DNA of 64,000 nucleotides from an uncultured Alphaproteobacteria bacterium (GTDB lineage: Bacteria > Pseudomonadota > Alphaproteobacteria > HIMB59 > GCA-002718135), in assembly GCA_902601455.1 (NCBI GenBank), contig CACKNC010000005.1, positions 1 to 64,000 of the forward strand, read 5' to 3'. Made by a program: the position numbers and the translations under genes. How positions within the stretch are numbered: position 1 is the stretch's first letter; each line of letters starts with the position of its first letter. The notes below the pieces were generated by a model, which was not told the DNA's origin, did not search any database, and saw only the letters and a list, made by a program, of their open reading frames with translations. Positions 51,330 through 60,376 of this stretch are shown here, in pieces.

Positions 51330-52800
51330 TACCTTTATCCTTTAATAATTGTTTTGCAGCATTAACTCCATTAATACCAGTAATACCGCCTCCAGGATGG
51401 GTACCTGCACTACATAGATATAAGCCATTAATTGGGGTAGAATATTGAGAAGAGCCATAAAATGGACGCATCATTAAAAGTTGATCAATCTCCAAATCTC
51501 CATGACTCCAGTGACCACCATTAATATTATATTTACTTTCAATATCATTTGGAGTTTCAATTAATGAAGATAGAATTTGATTTTCTTCAATAAATTTATC
51601 TAAAATTAATTTAATATTTTTTAATATTTGCTCTTTATCATGTGAAGATTTTTTTAAATAAGGTATGAAGTAGACATTAGCAGATATTTTATTTTTATTT
51701 ATATAAAATTCCAAACAAGGATTTGATGTTAATTTATTATATTTATTGGCATTAAAAGCATGTTCTATATATTTTATATTTGGAGCATAAACAAATTTAC
51801 CTGATAAATATTTTGATTCTAAATTTTTAATTTTGATATCATTTTTAAATTCAATATTGACTTTAGCTACTGTACCTCTGGAGCGATAATTATTTGTTCT
51901 TCTTATAAAGTCTGTATCTAAATTAGAAGCTCCAACTAATTCCAAATAAGTAGTTTTAGGGTCTGAATTTGAGATTATCGCAGACGTTTCAATTTGCTCT
52001 CCCGTATTAAGCAAAACTGAATTAACACTTTGGTTTGAAATATTAATTTTTTCTACTTTTTTATTTGTTTGAATCTCAACATTATTTTTTTTACAAATAT
52101 CCTCAATAGATTTTAAGAATGAGTTTGTATTAAATTTATTAATTCTAAAGAATGAGTTGTTAGTAGCTTGATTGTACAATAGATTTAATATTGATCCAGG
52201 GGATCTTGCACCAAGATTTGTTCCAATTACAGCCTCATTAGATATTAATCCCTTTAAACAATCACTTTCAATATTGTCCTCTAAGTCATCCGCAATATTT
52301 AAACCAATTACGCGTAATAATTCTCGCATGTTTTTTTTACCAAGAAGTCTGACTTTAAAACCCATTGTAAATAATTGCCAAATATCAGATCTGGAACCTG
52401 ATTTGACTCTTGGTGGTTTTTTAAACATAAATGATCTTAAGGTTCTTGCAAATAAATCATATTTATTAATTAAGTTAATAAAACTTTTTTGATCAGAGTC
52501 ACTTGCACTTGTTTGTAAAAATTGAACATTTTTACTTCCATTTATTTGGAGCACAGTATGATTTAAATCTTCCGACAAAGCGGACACAAAATTATCACTT
52601 GTATTTTTTTCAACAGTAATATTTAATTCTTTTAAAACTTCTTGGGAGATATTGCTTAAGTATTCAGAATAATTAGCAAGGCCACCTAATTTTTCATTCT
52701 TTTCTATTACTAAAACTTTATTTCCATTTTTTGATAAAACACAGGCAGCAACTAAACCATTATGCCCTCCACCAATAATTATGACATCAAATTTTTTCAT
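51322..52800 (-). CDS. Phytoene desaturase/PYROXD2-like FAD oxidoreductase 1
   Basis: 492 residues. FAD dinucleotide motif GGGHNGLVAACVLSKNG at 10-26, then VIEKNEKLGG, and the C-terminal FAD contact YLCSAGTHPGGGITG. It belongs to the CrtI/PYROXD2 flavoproteins, most of which have no known substrate. No carotenoid genes are present, so carotenoid desaturation is unlikely. It is a distant paralogue of the next gene, and about 50 residues shorter, with gaps in the central domain. Translationally coupled to it by a four-base overlap. Confidence 0.8.
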   Translation of the reverse strand: MKKFDVIIIGGGHNGLVAACVLSKNGNKVLVIEKNEKLGGLANYSEYLSNISQEVLKELNITVEKNTSDNFVSALSEDLNHTVLQINGSKNVQFLQTSASDSDQKSFINLINKYDLFARTLRSFMFKKPPRVKSGSRSDIWQLFTMGFKVRLLGKKNMRELLRVIGLNIADDLEDNIESDCLKGLISNEAVIGTNLGARSPGSILNLLYNQATNNSFFRINKFNTNSFLKSIEDICKKNNVEIQTNKKVEKINISNQSVNSVLLNTGEQIETSAIISNSDPKTTYLELVGASNLDTDFIRRTNNYRSRGTVAKVNIEFKNDIKIKNLESKYLSGKFVYAPNIKYIEHAFNANKYNKLTSNPCLEFYINKNKISANVYFIPYLKKSSHDKEQILKNIKLILDKFIEENQILSSLIETPNDIESKYNINGGHWSHGDLEIDQLLMMRPFYGSSQYSTPINGLYLCSAGTHPGGGITGINGVNAAKQLLKDKGNG

Positions 52801-54437
52801 ATATAATGTGTGTTAATCTGTTTCTTTAAATCTATTAAAATTTCTCTTGCTGCATTTGCTCCAGGTGCGCCCATAACTCCCCCACCTGGATGAGTGCTAG
52901 ATCCACACATGTATAGATTTTTAATTGGAGTTTTGTACTGAGCATAACCTGGTATAGGTCTGTTAAACATTAACTGATCCATGGTAAGTTCTCCTTGGAA
53001 GATATTGCCTTCAGTTAATCCAACTTCTTCTTCTAGCTCTTTTGGTGTTCTTATTTCAGCATGTTTTATTATGTCATTAAAATTTTCAGAATATGCTCCA
53101 ATTCTATTCATAACATGCTTCCCAAACTCTAATCTTTTTTCTTCAGTCCATCCACCATCTGCAAGATTGTATGGAACGTACTGAACAAATACTGACATAT
53201 AATGTTTTCCTTGTGGAGCCATTGTGGGATCATTAATACTTGGAATACACATATCTACATAAGGTAATTTAGACCATCTGCCATCTTTCCAATCATCGTA
53301 AGCACTTTCCATTTCTTCTATACTCTGTGTAATGTGAAGATCTCCTGTTCCCGCAGGATCTCCCTCCGGTATGCTTTTCCAAATAGGTAAATCATCAAGA
53401 GCTATATTCAATTTTCCTGAAGATCCTCTTATTTTAAAATTTTTAACTGCATTATAAAAATCATCAGGTATATTTTCTTTTTCTACAACCTTAAGAAAAG
53501 TTCTTTTTACATCTAGATTGGAAACTAGTTTATCAGCAAATATTTCATCACCATTTTCTAGAACAACACCATGGCTACGATTATTTTTAATTAATATTTT
53601 AGTTACTGGTGATCCTGCAATAATATCGCCACCACTTGCTTTTAGAGAAGCGGCCATAGCTCTCGTTATTGAGCCCATTCCTCCCCGTGAATACCCCCAT
53701 GCACCAACTGTTCCATCTACTTCCCCCATATAATGGTGTAGTAATACATAGGCTGAACCAGGAGAATAGGGCCCTAAAGCAGTACCAATTATTGCTGATC
53801 CTGCCATATGAGCCTTTACAACTTCTGACTCAAAATATTCTTCCAAATAATCACGTACACTCATCGTCCAAAAACGAATAGTGTCATAAATTTCTTTTTC
53901 ACCCAGTCCGCCTAATTCATCTTTTGCGGCAAAAAATTTTGCAAAATCTAAAAGACCCATAATATCTTTTGGTCTAAATGAGGTTGGATCTGGAGGGGTC
54001 ATCTTTAACAATGGTTTTATTATTTTACATTGCCTCATTACATCTTTACTAAACCTCTCGTAAGCTTCAGCATCTTTTTTAGAAAATTTTGCAATAGAGC
54101 GATAATTAAGATCATGATCGCTGTAATGTGCATAAAATCGTCCATCATCAAGCATTGTAGCACTACCTTCATATGGAATGATCTGGAGGCCATACTTAGA
54201 AAGTTCTAAATCTCTAAAAATCTCAGGTCTTAGTAGGCTACATACATATGAGCAATTGGAATAGGTCCATCCTGGGTGAAGTTCTCTACTTACGGCTGCT
54301 CCACCAACATAACTATGACGTTCAATTACTGCTACTTTTAAACCAGCTTTAGCTAAATAGCAGGCAGTTGTTAGTCCATTATGACCACCGCCTATAATAG
54401 CTACATCATATTTAGTTTTTGACATTTTTGATTTCAT
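52797..54437 (-). CDS. Phytoene desaturase/PYROXD2-like FAD oxidoreductase 2
   Basis: The frame is open to 54539, but that would run into the TetR gene and its promoter; I take the ATG at 54437 (547 residues), with 54425 as alternative. FAD motif GGGHNGLTTACYLAKAG lies just after the start, VIERHSYVGGAAVSRE follows, and YMCGSSTHPGGGVMGAPG closes the protein. The first gene of the six-gene operon down to caiD. The inverted repeat at 54446-54461 lies 9 bases before its ATG, a good position for repression by the divergent TetR protein. Confidence 0.82.
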   Translation of the reverse strand: MKSKMSKTKYDVAIIGGGHNGLTTACYLAKAGLKVAVIERHSYVGGAAVSRELHPGWTYSNCSYVCSLLRPEIFRDLELSKYGLQIIPYEGSATMLDDGRFYAHYSDHDLNYRSIAKFSKKDAEAYERFSKDVMRQCKIIKPLLKMTPPDPTSFRPKDIMGLLDFAKFFAAKDELGGLGEKEIYDTIRFWTMSVRDYLEEYFESEVVKAHMAGSAIIGTALGPYSPGSAYVLLHHYMGEVDGTVGAWGYSRGGMGSITRAMAASLKASGGDIIAGSPVTKILIKNNRSHGVVLENGDEIFADKLVSNLDVKRTFLKVVEKENIPDDFYNAVKNFKIRGSSGKLNIALDDLPIWKSIPEGDPAGTGDLHITQSIEEMESAYDDWKDGRWSKLPYVDMCIPSINDPTMAPQGKHYMSVFVQYVPYNLADGGWTEEKRLEFGKHVMNRIGAYSENFNDIIKHAEIRTPKELEEEVGLTEGNIFQGELTMDQLMFNRPIPGYAQYKTPIKNLYMCGSSTHPGGGVMGAPGANAAREILIDLKKQINTHYI

Positions 54438-54445
54438 ATATTTCT

Positions 54446-54461
54446 TTGAATGAGCATTCAA
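54446..54461. promoter_or_regulatory. Candidate BetI-like operator, copy 1
   Basis: TTGAATG-AG-CATTCAA is a perfect 7-base inverted repeat with a 2-base centre. It lies between the divergent flavoprotein (54437) and TetR (54522) genes, the classic place for an autorepressing TetR-family operator. TTGA...TCAA ends recall published BetI sites. Copy 2 at 46138-46153 supports a regulon. Confidence 0.65.
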
Positions 54462-54521
54462 CCAAATTTCTTGTAAAAACAGTAATTTTATGAAAAAATC
54501 ACTTTTTTTTAGAGGATTTAA

Positions 54522-55145
54522 ATGGCTAATAAAAATCAAAGAACAGAAAATAAAAAAAATAGTAATTTAAGACTTATATCTTCTACGATTAAAAACTTAT
54601 CAAAAAAAGGAATAAATGAACTTACTATGAATGATGTCTCCCAAGGAGCAGGATTATCACAAGGCATAGTAAATTTTCATTTTAAAAGTAAAGAATTACT
54701 TTTAATTGAGACACTAAAATTTATATCGAATGAATACCTCACTTCATTTGATAAATATTTAAAAAAAGCAGGAGATGATCCAAAATTAAAAATAATAAAT
54801 ATGATAGAAAATGATTTTAGTTCTAAAATTTGCTCACCAGAAAAAATTTCTGTTTGGTTTACTTTCTTTAGTGAAATTAAATTTAAACCTGCTTATAGGC
54901 AGATTTGCAGAGAAAGAGATTTATATTATCATAACGTGACAGAGGATATTTTTTCTGAATTAATTAAGAGAGAAAAAAATGAATTATCAAAAAAAAGTTT
55001 ATCTATAGCTTTTCAATCTTTAATAATGGGTTTATGGCTAAATCAGTTAGATGAACCATCTAAATTTTCAAAATCTGAGTCAAAAAAAATATGTATCGAT
55101 TATTTGAAAACTCATTTCCCTAATCAGTTTAGCAGGTACTCTTAA
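54522..55145 (+). CDS. TetR family regulator, BetI-like
   Basis: 207 residues. The helix-turn-helix is at about 35-65 (MNDVSQGAGLSQGIVNFHF, then KSKELLLIETL). The C-terminal half has SVWFTFFSEIKFKPAYRQICRERD and QSLIMGLWLNQL, both aligning with BetI, the choline-sensing repressor of betaine synthesis. Homology is clear but the ligand may be another quaternary amine. A good ribosome site (AGAGGA) lies before the ATG. It heads an operon with an acyl-CoA dehydrogenase and potBCA-type transporter genes, with one-base stop/start overlaps. Confidence 0.83.
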   Translation: MANKNQRTENKKNSNLRLISSTIKNLSKKGINELTMNDVSQGAGLSQGIVNFHFKSKELLLIETLKFISNEYLTSFDKYLKKAGDDPKLKIINMIENDFSSKICSPEKISVWFTFFSEIKFKPAYRQICRERDLYYHNVTEDIFSELIKREKNELSKKSLSIAFQSLIMGLWLNQLDEPSKFSKSESKKICIDYLKTHFPNQFSRYS

Positions 55146-56320
55146 TGTATAGTGGAATGACAAAATCAGCATTAGATTGGCAAGTCAAAATAAGAAGTTT
55201 TGTTGATAAAGAGCTTATACCTTGGGAGGTACATGCTGAAAAAAATGCAGGAAATTTACCACCTGATGTAGAAAAAAAACATTCTCAAATAGCAATTAAG
55301 CTTGGATTACCTGGTATGGGTATTTCAAAACAGGAAGGCGGGTTAGGACTTTCAATGTTTGAGCAAATGATAATTTGGGAACAGCTTGGAAGAGTAACTA
55401 ACGCTTTATGCTGGTGTTTTTCTGAAGCTCAGGATTGGATGGAAGAAAATTTTACGGACGTTCAGAAAGAAAACTATCTATACCCCTTGTTAAAAGGTGA
55501 AAAAAAAGAATGTTATGCGATAACAGAAAAAGGCTCCGGATCAGATGTTAATGGTTCTGTAAAAGCAACTGCTGAATTTATTGATAACAATTATATTATT
55601 AATGGTGAAAAATGGTATGTTACAAGCGCAAACAAAGCTGACTTCTTTTTTTTGCAAGCAAAATTAAAAAATGGAAAAAATAAAGATCAACATGCTCTTT
55701 TCATTGTTGATAAAAACCTTGATGGTATTGAATTAGTAGATACTCCTGAATTTAGTCATACTTTTTCTCACCATCATTGCATTTATAAATTTATTAATGT
55801 TAAAATTCCCTCAGTTTGCATTATTGGAAAAGAAGATGATGGAATGGCTTATACTCACTCTTGGTTTCGTCATGAAAGATTGGGAATTGCAGCAAGATGT
55901 TGCGGAGCAGCAGAGAGATTAATTGATGAAGCTACTAAATTTGCAATGAACAGAGAAGCTAGTGGTAACAAAATAAAAGATTATCAATTAATTCAATCAA
56001 TGCTGGCCGATAGTGTTACAGAGCTCGCTGCCACTAGAGTTCTGCTTTACGAAATATGTAAAGATCATGATAATAAAAGTGATGTTAAAATTTTACATGC
56101 CAAATGCTCAATGATAAAACTCTATGCATCAGAAATGGCAAATAGAGTAGCTGACCGTGCTGTTCAAATTTTTGGTGGAAGAGGGTATATGAGAGAAAAT
56201 ATTGCAGAGAGATTCTTTAGAGAATTAAGAGCTGATAGGATTTGGGAAGGTACAAGTGAGATTCAACGTATAATTATTGCTAATTCACTATATAAAAGAG
56301 GCTTGGAAAATTTAATTTAA
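55145..56320 (+). CDS. Acyl-CoA dehydrogenase
   Basis: 391 residues. YAITEKGSGSDVNGSVKATAE contains the FAD/substrate strand, WFRHERLGIAARCCGAAERL lies in the helical domain and the catalytic Glu is in DRIWEGTSEIQR. Paralogous to the enzyme at 48989 but clearly a different subgroup; the residues after the FAD site differ in spacing. It is encoded between a BetI-like regulator and transporter genes, so its substrate is probably the CoA ester of the transported compound. Starts with ATG sharing one base with the preceding stop (TAATG). Confidence 0.85.
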   Translation: MYSGMTKSALDWQVKIRSFVDKELIPWEVHAEKNAGNLPPDVEKKHSQIAIKLGLPGMGISKQEGGLGLSMFEQMIIWEQLGRVTNALCWCFSEAQDWMEENFTDVQKENYLYPLLKGEKKECYAITEKGSGSDVNGSVKATAEFIDNNYIINGEKWYVTSANKADFFFLQAKLKNGKNKDQHALFIVDKNLDGIELVDTPEFSHTFSHHHCIYKFINVKIPSVCIIGKEDDGMAYTHSWFRHERLGIAARCCGAAERLIDEATKFAMNREASGNKIKDYQLIQSMLADSVTELAATRVLLYEICKDHDNKSDVKILHAKCSMIKLYASEMANRVADRAVQIFGGRGYMRENIAERFFRELRADRIWEGTSEIQRIIIANSLYKRGLENLI

Positions 56321-56324
56321 TACT

Positions 56325-57209
56325 ATGATTTCTGCACTTCAAAAAATTTATGTTAAAAATGATCAGCTAAAAGCTTATACTTTATTATCTCCAGCATTAA
56401 TTTTAATTATTATTGCAATGGCAGCCCCCATGCTTGTAATGATTATCACAAGTTTTAATACACAAATATCAATGGTGGAAATTGATAGAACTTTTACTTT
56501 TGATAGATATGAAGATTTTTTTTCAAAGCCAATATTTTCAATGCTTTTATTTAGGTCGCTTAAAATATCTTTCTTAGTAACTGTTTTAACTCTTCTGACT
56601 ACATACCCACTTGCTTACTATATTGCTTTTTACGTGAAAAAAAATAAGATGCTTTGGATCATTTTGATGACTTTACCATTTTGGACTAGTTATCTATTAA
56701 GAGTTTTTTCTTGGAAAGTTATTTTAGGAAACAAGGGAGTGATTAATTCTGCGCTTGTTGGATCAGGTTTAATTGATGAGCCTCTTGGCTTTTTACTCTA
56801 TAATCAAGGTGCTGTAGTTTTGACTCTCGCTCATGCATGGGCAGCATTTGCTATTTTACCTCTTTATGTATCCTTAGATAAGATAGATAAATCTTTGCTT
56901 GAAGCTTCTTATGATTTGGGTAACTCAAAATTTGAAACTTTTATACGTGTTACATTACCTTTATCTTTACCAGGAATAATTGGAGCCATTCTTATTATTT
57001 TTATACCTACTGTTGGAGATTATGTAACTCCTCAAATGGTTGGTGGAACTGATGGTAGAATGCTCTCAAATATGATTCAAAGTTTATTTGGTAGAGCTAA
57101 TAATTTTCCATTAGGTGCAGCATCAGCAGTTTTAATGCTGTCATCTGTTTGTATTATTGCTGGTATAGTTACTTATATTACTAAAAAATTAACTTTGAGA
57201 ATGTCCTAA
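56325..57209 (+). CDS. ABC transporter permease, PotB-like
   Basis: 294 residues with six main hydrophobic segments. The EAA loop SLLEASYDLGNSKFETFIRV near residue 188-207 binds the ATPase. ILMTLPFWTSYLLRVFSW is typical of PotB/spermidine-putrescine type permeases. It forms one half of the membrane pore; the other half is the next gene (1-base overlap). Four bases separate it from the acyl-CoA dehydrogenase gene. Confidence 0.86.
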   Translation: MISALQKIYVKNDQLKAYTLLSPALILIIIAMAAPMLVMIITSFNTQISMVEIDRTFTFDRYEDFFSKPIFSMLLFRSLKISFLVTVLTLLTTYPLAYYIAFYVKKNKMLWIILMTLPFWTSYLLRVFSWKVILGNKGVINSALVGSGLIDEPLGFLLYNQGAVVLTLAHAWAAFAILPLYVSLDKIDKSLLEASYDLGNSKFETFIRVTLPLSLPGIIGAILIIFIPTVGDYVTPQMVGGTDGRMLSNMIQSLFGRANNFPLGAASAVLMLSSVCIIAGIVTYITKKLTLRMS

Positions 57210-58012
57210 TGTACAAAAAAAATAATTCATTATTAGTTTACTGTATTTTTTATTTTTTATTTTTATACATTCCAGTGTTTTTATTGCCAATTTTTTCTTT
57301 TAATGACTCCTTTCACATGGTTTTCCCTCTCAAAGGTTTTACTTTTGATTGGTATATAGAGATGTGGAATAAAGCTAGACTGCATAAAGCTCTATGGAAT
57401 AGTATTAAAGTTGGTGTGATAACTGCTATTATTAGTACATTCATTGCTCTGTTCGCAGCAAAGGCTTTTACAAGATATAGAGTTAAATATAGTGGTTTAT
57501 CTTATGGAGCATTACTTCTACCTTTTATAATTCCAGAAATTATAATTGCCGTAGCTTTCATAGTAATTTGGACAAGTATGGGATTAAAACTAGGATTAAT
57601 ACCTATTACTATCTCTCATATATTATATTGCACCCCTTTTTGTTTATTAATATTAATTTCTAGAATGGATGGGTTTGATAAAAGTTTAGAGGAAGCCTCT
57701 ATGGATTTAGGAGAGAATATATTTGGTACTTTTTGGAGAGTCACTTTCCCATTATTACTTCCAGGAATTATTGCATCATTATTACTATCTTTTGTCATTT
57801 CTTTTGATGAATTTATTTTAGCTTTCTTTTTAAGTTCTAGTGATCAAACTCTTCCTATTTATATGTGGAGTCAATTGAGATTTCCAAAAAAACTTCCACA
57901 TGTATTAGCATTGGGTGCTATAATTATTGTGGCAACTTCTTTTATTGTAATGTTATCATATTGGTTTAGAAATCTTGGACAATCAAATAATAATAGAGGA
58001 TCTCATATATAA
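57209..58012 (+). CDS. ABC transporter permease, PotC-like
   Basis: 267 residues, six membrane segments. ALLLPFIIPEIIIAVAF and the EAA loop SLEEASMDLGENIFGTFWRV (near 154-173) identify PotC-type permeases. It pairs with the preceding PotB-like protein and with the ATPase that follows, each linked by one-base overlaps (ATG shared with TAA). Its product is the second half of a polyamine- or quaternary-amine-type importer. Confidence 0.86.
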   Translation: MYKKNNSLLVYCIFYFLFLYIPVFLLPIFSFNDSFHMVFPLKGFTFDWYIEMWNKARLHKALWNSIKVGVITAIISTFIALFAAKAFTRYRVKYSGLSYGALLLPFIIPEIIIAVAFIVIWTSMGLKLGLIPITISHILYCTPFCLLILISRMDGFDKSLEEASMDLGENIFGTFWRVTFPLLLPGIIASLLLSFVISFDEFILAFFLSSSDQTLPIYMWSQLRFPKKLPHVLALGAIIIVATSFIVMLSYWFRNLGQSNNNRGSHI

Positions 58013-59094
58013 TGGTTAATAATGATTTTATAAAATTAAGAAATATTTCAAAGAAATTTGATGATGTAATAGCTGTAGACTCTCTTGATTTAGATATAAG
58101 TGAGGGTGAATTTTTCTCTCTTCTGGGCCCATCTGGTTGCGGAAAAACAACTTTATTAAGAATTTTAGCTGGTTTTGAATACCCAACTACAGGTAGTGTT
58201 TTTATTGATAATAGTGATGTTACCAATCAAACACCAAATTTAAGACCTTCAAATATGGTTTTTCAAAATTACGCTATATTCCCTCATATAAATGTTCAAA
58301 GAAATATAGAATTTGGATTACGCAAAGAAAAACTTAGCAGAGAGGAATTAAATTTAAGAGTTAAAGAGTCTTTAAAAATGGTTCAGTTGGAAGGCTATGA
58401 GGAAAGATTCTCCAATCAATTGTCTGGAGGCCAAAGGCAGCGTGTAGCTCTTGCAAGAGCTTTAGTTAAAAGACCAAAAGTATTATTACTAGATGAACCA
58501 TTAGGAGCTCTTGATAAAAAACTAAGAGAAGAAATGCAAATTGAATTAAGAAACCTTCAAAAAGAACTTGGAATTACATTTATATTTGTAACCCATGATC
58601 AAGAGGAAGCTATGACTATGTCTGACCGTGTTGCAGTTATGAATGAAGGCAAAATATTACAAATATCACCTCCTAAAGAATTATATAATAAGCCAGTAAA
58701 TAAATTTGTTAGTGAATTTATTGGAAATATAAATTTATTGGAAACATCTATAATTGATGAAAATGATAAAAACTTAACTCTTGATATTTTAAATATTGGT
58801 AAACAAGATTTTAACAAAAATATTTTTAATTCCAAATTATCAGAAAATATATTTGTTGCATTAAGACCTGAGGATATTTCAATTAAAAAAGAAAAAATAG
58901 AAACTGCAGATATAAATATAAAAGGAATTGTAAAAAATGTATCATTTTATGGTGAGAGTACTTATTTTTATGTAAAGGTAGAAGGAATTAATAAATTATT
59001 AATGGTGTCAAATTTTGTTGATCAGGTATCAATTAATGAAAATGATGAATGTAGTTTAGGTATTAATTTAGAGAATATAAAATTAGTTTCTTGA
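58012..59094 (+). CDS. ABC transporter ATPase, PotA-like
   Basis: 360 residues. Walker A GPSGCGKTT at about 39-47, Q-loop VFQNYAIFPH, signature LSGGQRQRVALARAL near 136-150, Walker B LLLDEPLGALD, switch His in FVTHDQEEAM. A C-terminal TOBE domain (about 270-360) regulates the transporter, as in PotA. Last gene of the TetR-dehydrogenase-transporter operon. The bidirectional terminator follows 6 bases after its stop. Confidence 0.87.
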   Translation: MVNNDFIKLRNISKKFDDVIAVDSLDLDISEGEFFSLLGPSGCGKTTLLRILAGFEYPTTGSVFIDNSDVTNQTPNLRPSNMVFQNYAIFPHINVQRNIEFGLRKEKLSREELNLRVKESLKMVQLEGYEERFSNQLSGGQRQRVALARALVKRPKVLLLDEPLGALDKKLREEMQIELRNLQKELGITFIFVTHDQEEAMTMSDRVAVMNEGKILQISPPKELYNKPVNKFVSEFIGNINLLETSIIDENDKNLTLDILNIGKQDFNKNIFNSKLSENIFVALRPEDISIKKEKIETADINIKGIVKNVSFYGESTYFYVKVEGINKLLMVSNFVDQVSINENDECSLGINLENIKLVS

Positions 59095-59100
59095 TAAAAA

Positions 59101-59124
59101 AAACCCGCGAGTTATCGCGGGTTT
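59101..59124. terminator. Bidirectional intrinsic terminator
   Basis: AAACCCGCGA at 59101-59110 pairs exactly with TCGCGGGTTT at 59115-59124 around a GTTA loop. The plus strand has a T run right after it, and the minus strand a longer one (eight bases), so it ends both the potA-type message and the convergent binding-protein message. It is one of very few GC-rich stems in the window. Confidence 0.88.
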
Positions 59125-59138
59125 TAAAACAATTTTAA

Positions 59139-60251
59139 TTAACCACCCATAGAGTAATTTGCCCATTGCATTTCAATATAATCGTTTATTTCATCGCTTG
59201 GACTATTATTGAAGTTACCATTTGCAAGGTGACTAATTGGATCTTGAGCAACTCCTCTTTCAGCAAGTGCTTCTGTAGATATAGTTTCAAATCCTCTTTT
59301 ATTTGAATGACCATATCCCCATTCGCTAAGCATATAAGCGGATGACTCAAAACTTATAGCTGAGTCTATCAAGTCATAAGCTAAATCAAGATTTGGAGCA
59401 TCCTTATGGAGAACTAAACCACAAGACCAAGTTAGAGTTCCTTCTTTTGGACTCATCATTGGAAATCCTGTATTCCAAGATGACTCATTCCAAGCTAAAG
59501 CAGCCCAAACTTCTTCATCAAGAAGAGCTTGTTCCATACTGGCAGTGTCAGTAGTAAATAATTTAACATTATCTCTCCATCCAGCGGCTGCAGAATAGAC
59601 CGCATCGACATCAGCTTTGGTAATATTTTCCATTTTTTTAACATCGTAACCTAATGCTATTGCATAACAATACCATGAGTCAGCAGCTGAGTCTAAAATA
59701 GCAAATTTACCTTTCATGCGCTCATCCCATAATAGTTCCCAACTAGCATTATTAGGATCAATCCAATCAATTTTTTCTGGATTATATATTATTGAAGTAT
59801 CACCCCAGTCAACAGGTGCCATCCAATAATTACCATCAAAGTTTATTGTAGACATGTTAATTAATTCAGGAAATAAATCATTCCAGTTACTTAAGCGACT
59901 AGTATCCAGAGGTTGTATAACGCCTGCTTTATTCCACCTTGGTGGATCAGAGTGACATGGATGAGCTAGATCTACAACATAACCTGAACGTAGTTTTTGT
60001 AAACCTTCTTCGGCGTCACCAAAAATTGAGTACTCAGGGTCACCACCATGTTTTTCAATATAACTAGCATATAAGCCCGGGTCGTCGTAACCACCCCAAG
60101 TAAATAGTTGAGCTTGTTGTTTGGCAAATGCAGTTTTTGGTAACATTGGTATTGTAGTAGATAGAACACCAGCAGCCCCAAGACCTTTAAGCATTTGCCT
60201 TCTTGTTAACTCACCATTTACAATTCGTTTTGATAAATCGTATTTAGGCAT
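59139..60251 (-). CDS. ABC transporter substrate-binding protein, PotD-like, TAT-exported
   Basis: 370 residues. The N-terminus has the twin-arginine motif TRRQMLKGLG followed by a hydrophobic stretch and AFA, so the protein is exported folded by the TAT route rather than Sec. FTWGGYDDPG near 51-60 and GDAEEGLQKLRSG resemble PotD/PotF folds, where an acidic/aromatic pocket holds the amine. The gene is convergent with the transporter operon and would be its binding component, although transcribed separately. Confidence 0.85.
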   Translation of the reverse strand: MPKYDLSKRIVNGELTRRQMLKGLGAAGVLSTTIPMLPKTAFAKQQAQLFTWGGYDDPGLYASYIEKHGGDPEYSIFGDAEEGLQKLRSGYVVDLAHPCHSDPPRWNKAGVIQPLDTSRLSNWNDLFPELINMSTINFDGNYWMAPVDWGDTSIIYNPEKIDWIDPNNASWELLWDERMKGKFAILDSAADSWYCYAIALGYDVKKMENITKADVDAVYSAAAGWRDNVKLFTTDTASMEQALLDEEVWAALAWNESSWNTGFPMMSPKEGTLTWSCGLVLHKDAPNLDLAYDLIDSAISFESSAYMLSEWGYGHSNKRGFETISTEALAERGVAQDPISHLANGNFNNSPSDEINDYIEMQWANYSMGG

Positions 60252-60376
60252 AAAATTTTTCCTTCCAAATTATATGTTCATAACAACAAAAAAATTGCTT
60301 TTTTTCAACACTTTTTTTTAAAATTATATAAATTAACTTTCATTTATCGCCTAAAACGCTTAGTTAAATTTATTTT

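Noticed and set aside
52172..52492. 106-residue plus-strand ORF opposite a flavoprotein gene
   Set aside because: Antisense to the conserved phytoene-desaturase-like gene, no motif or ribosome site.
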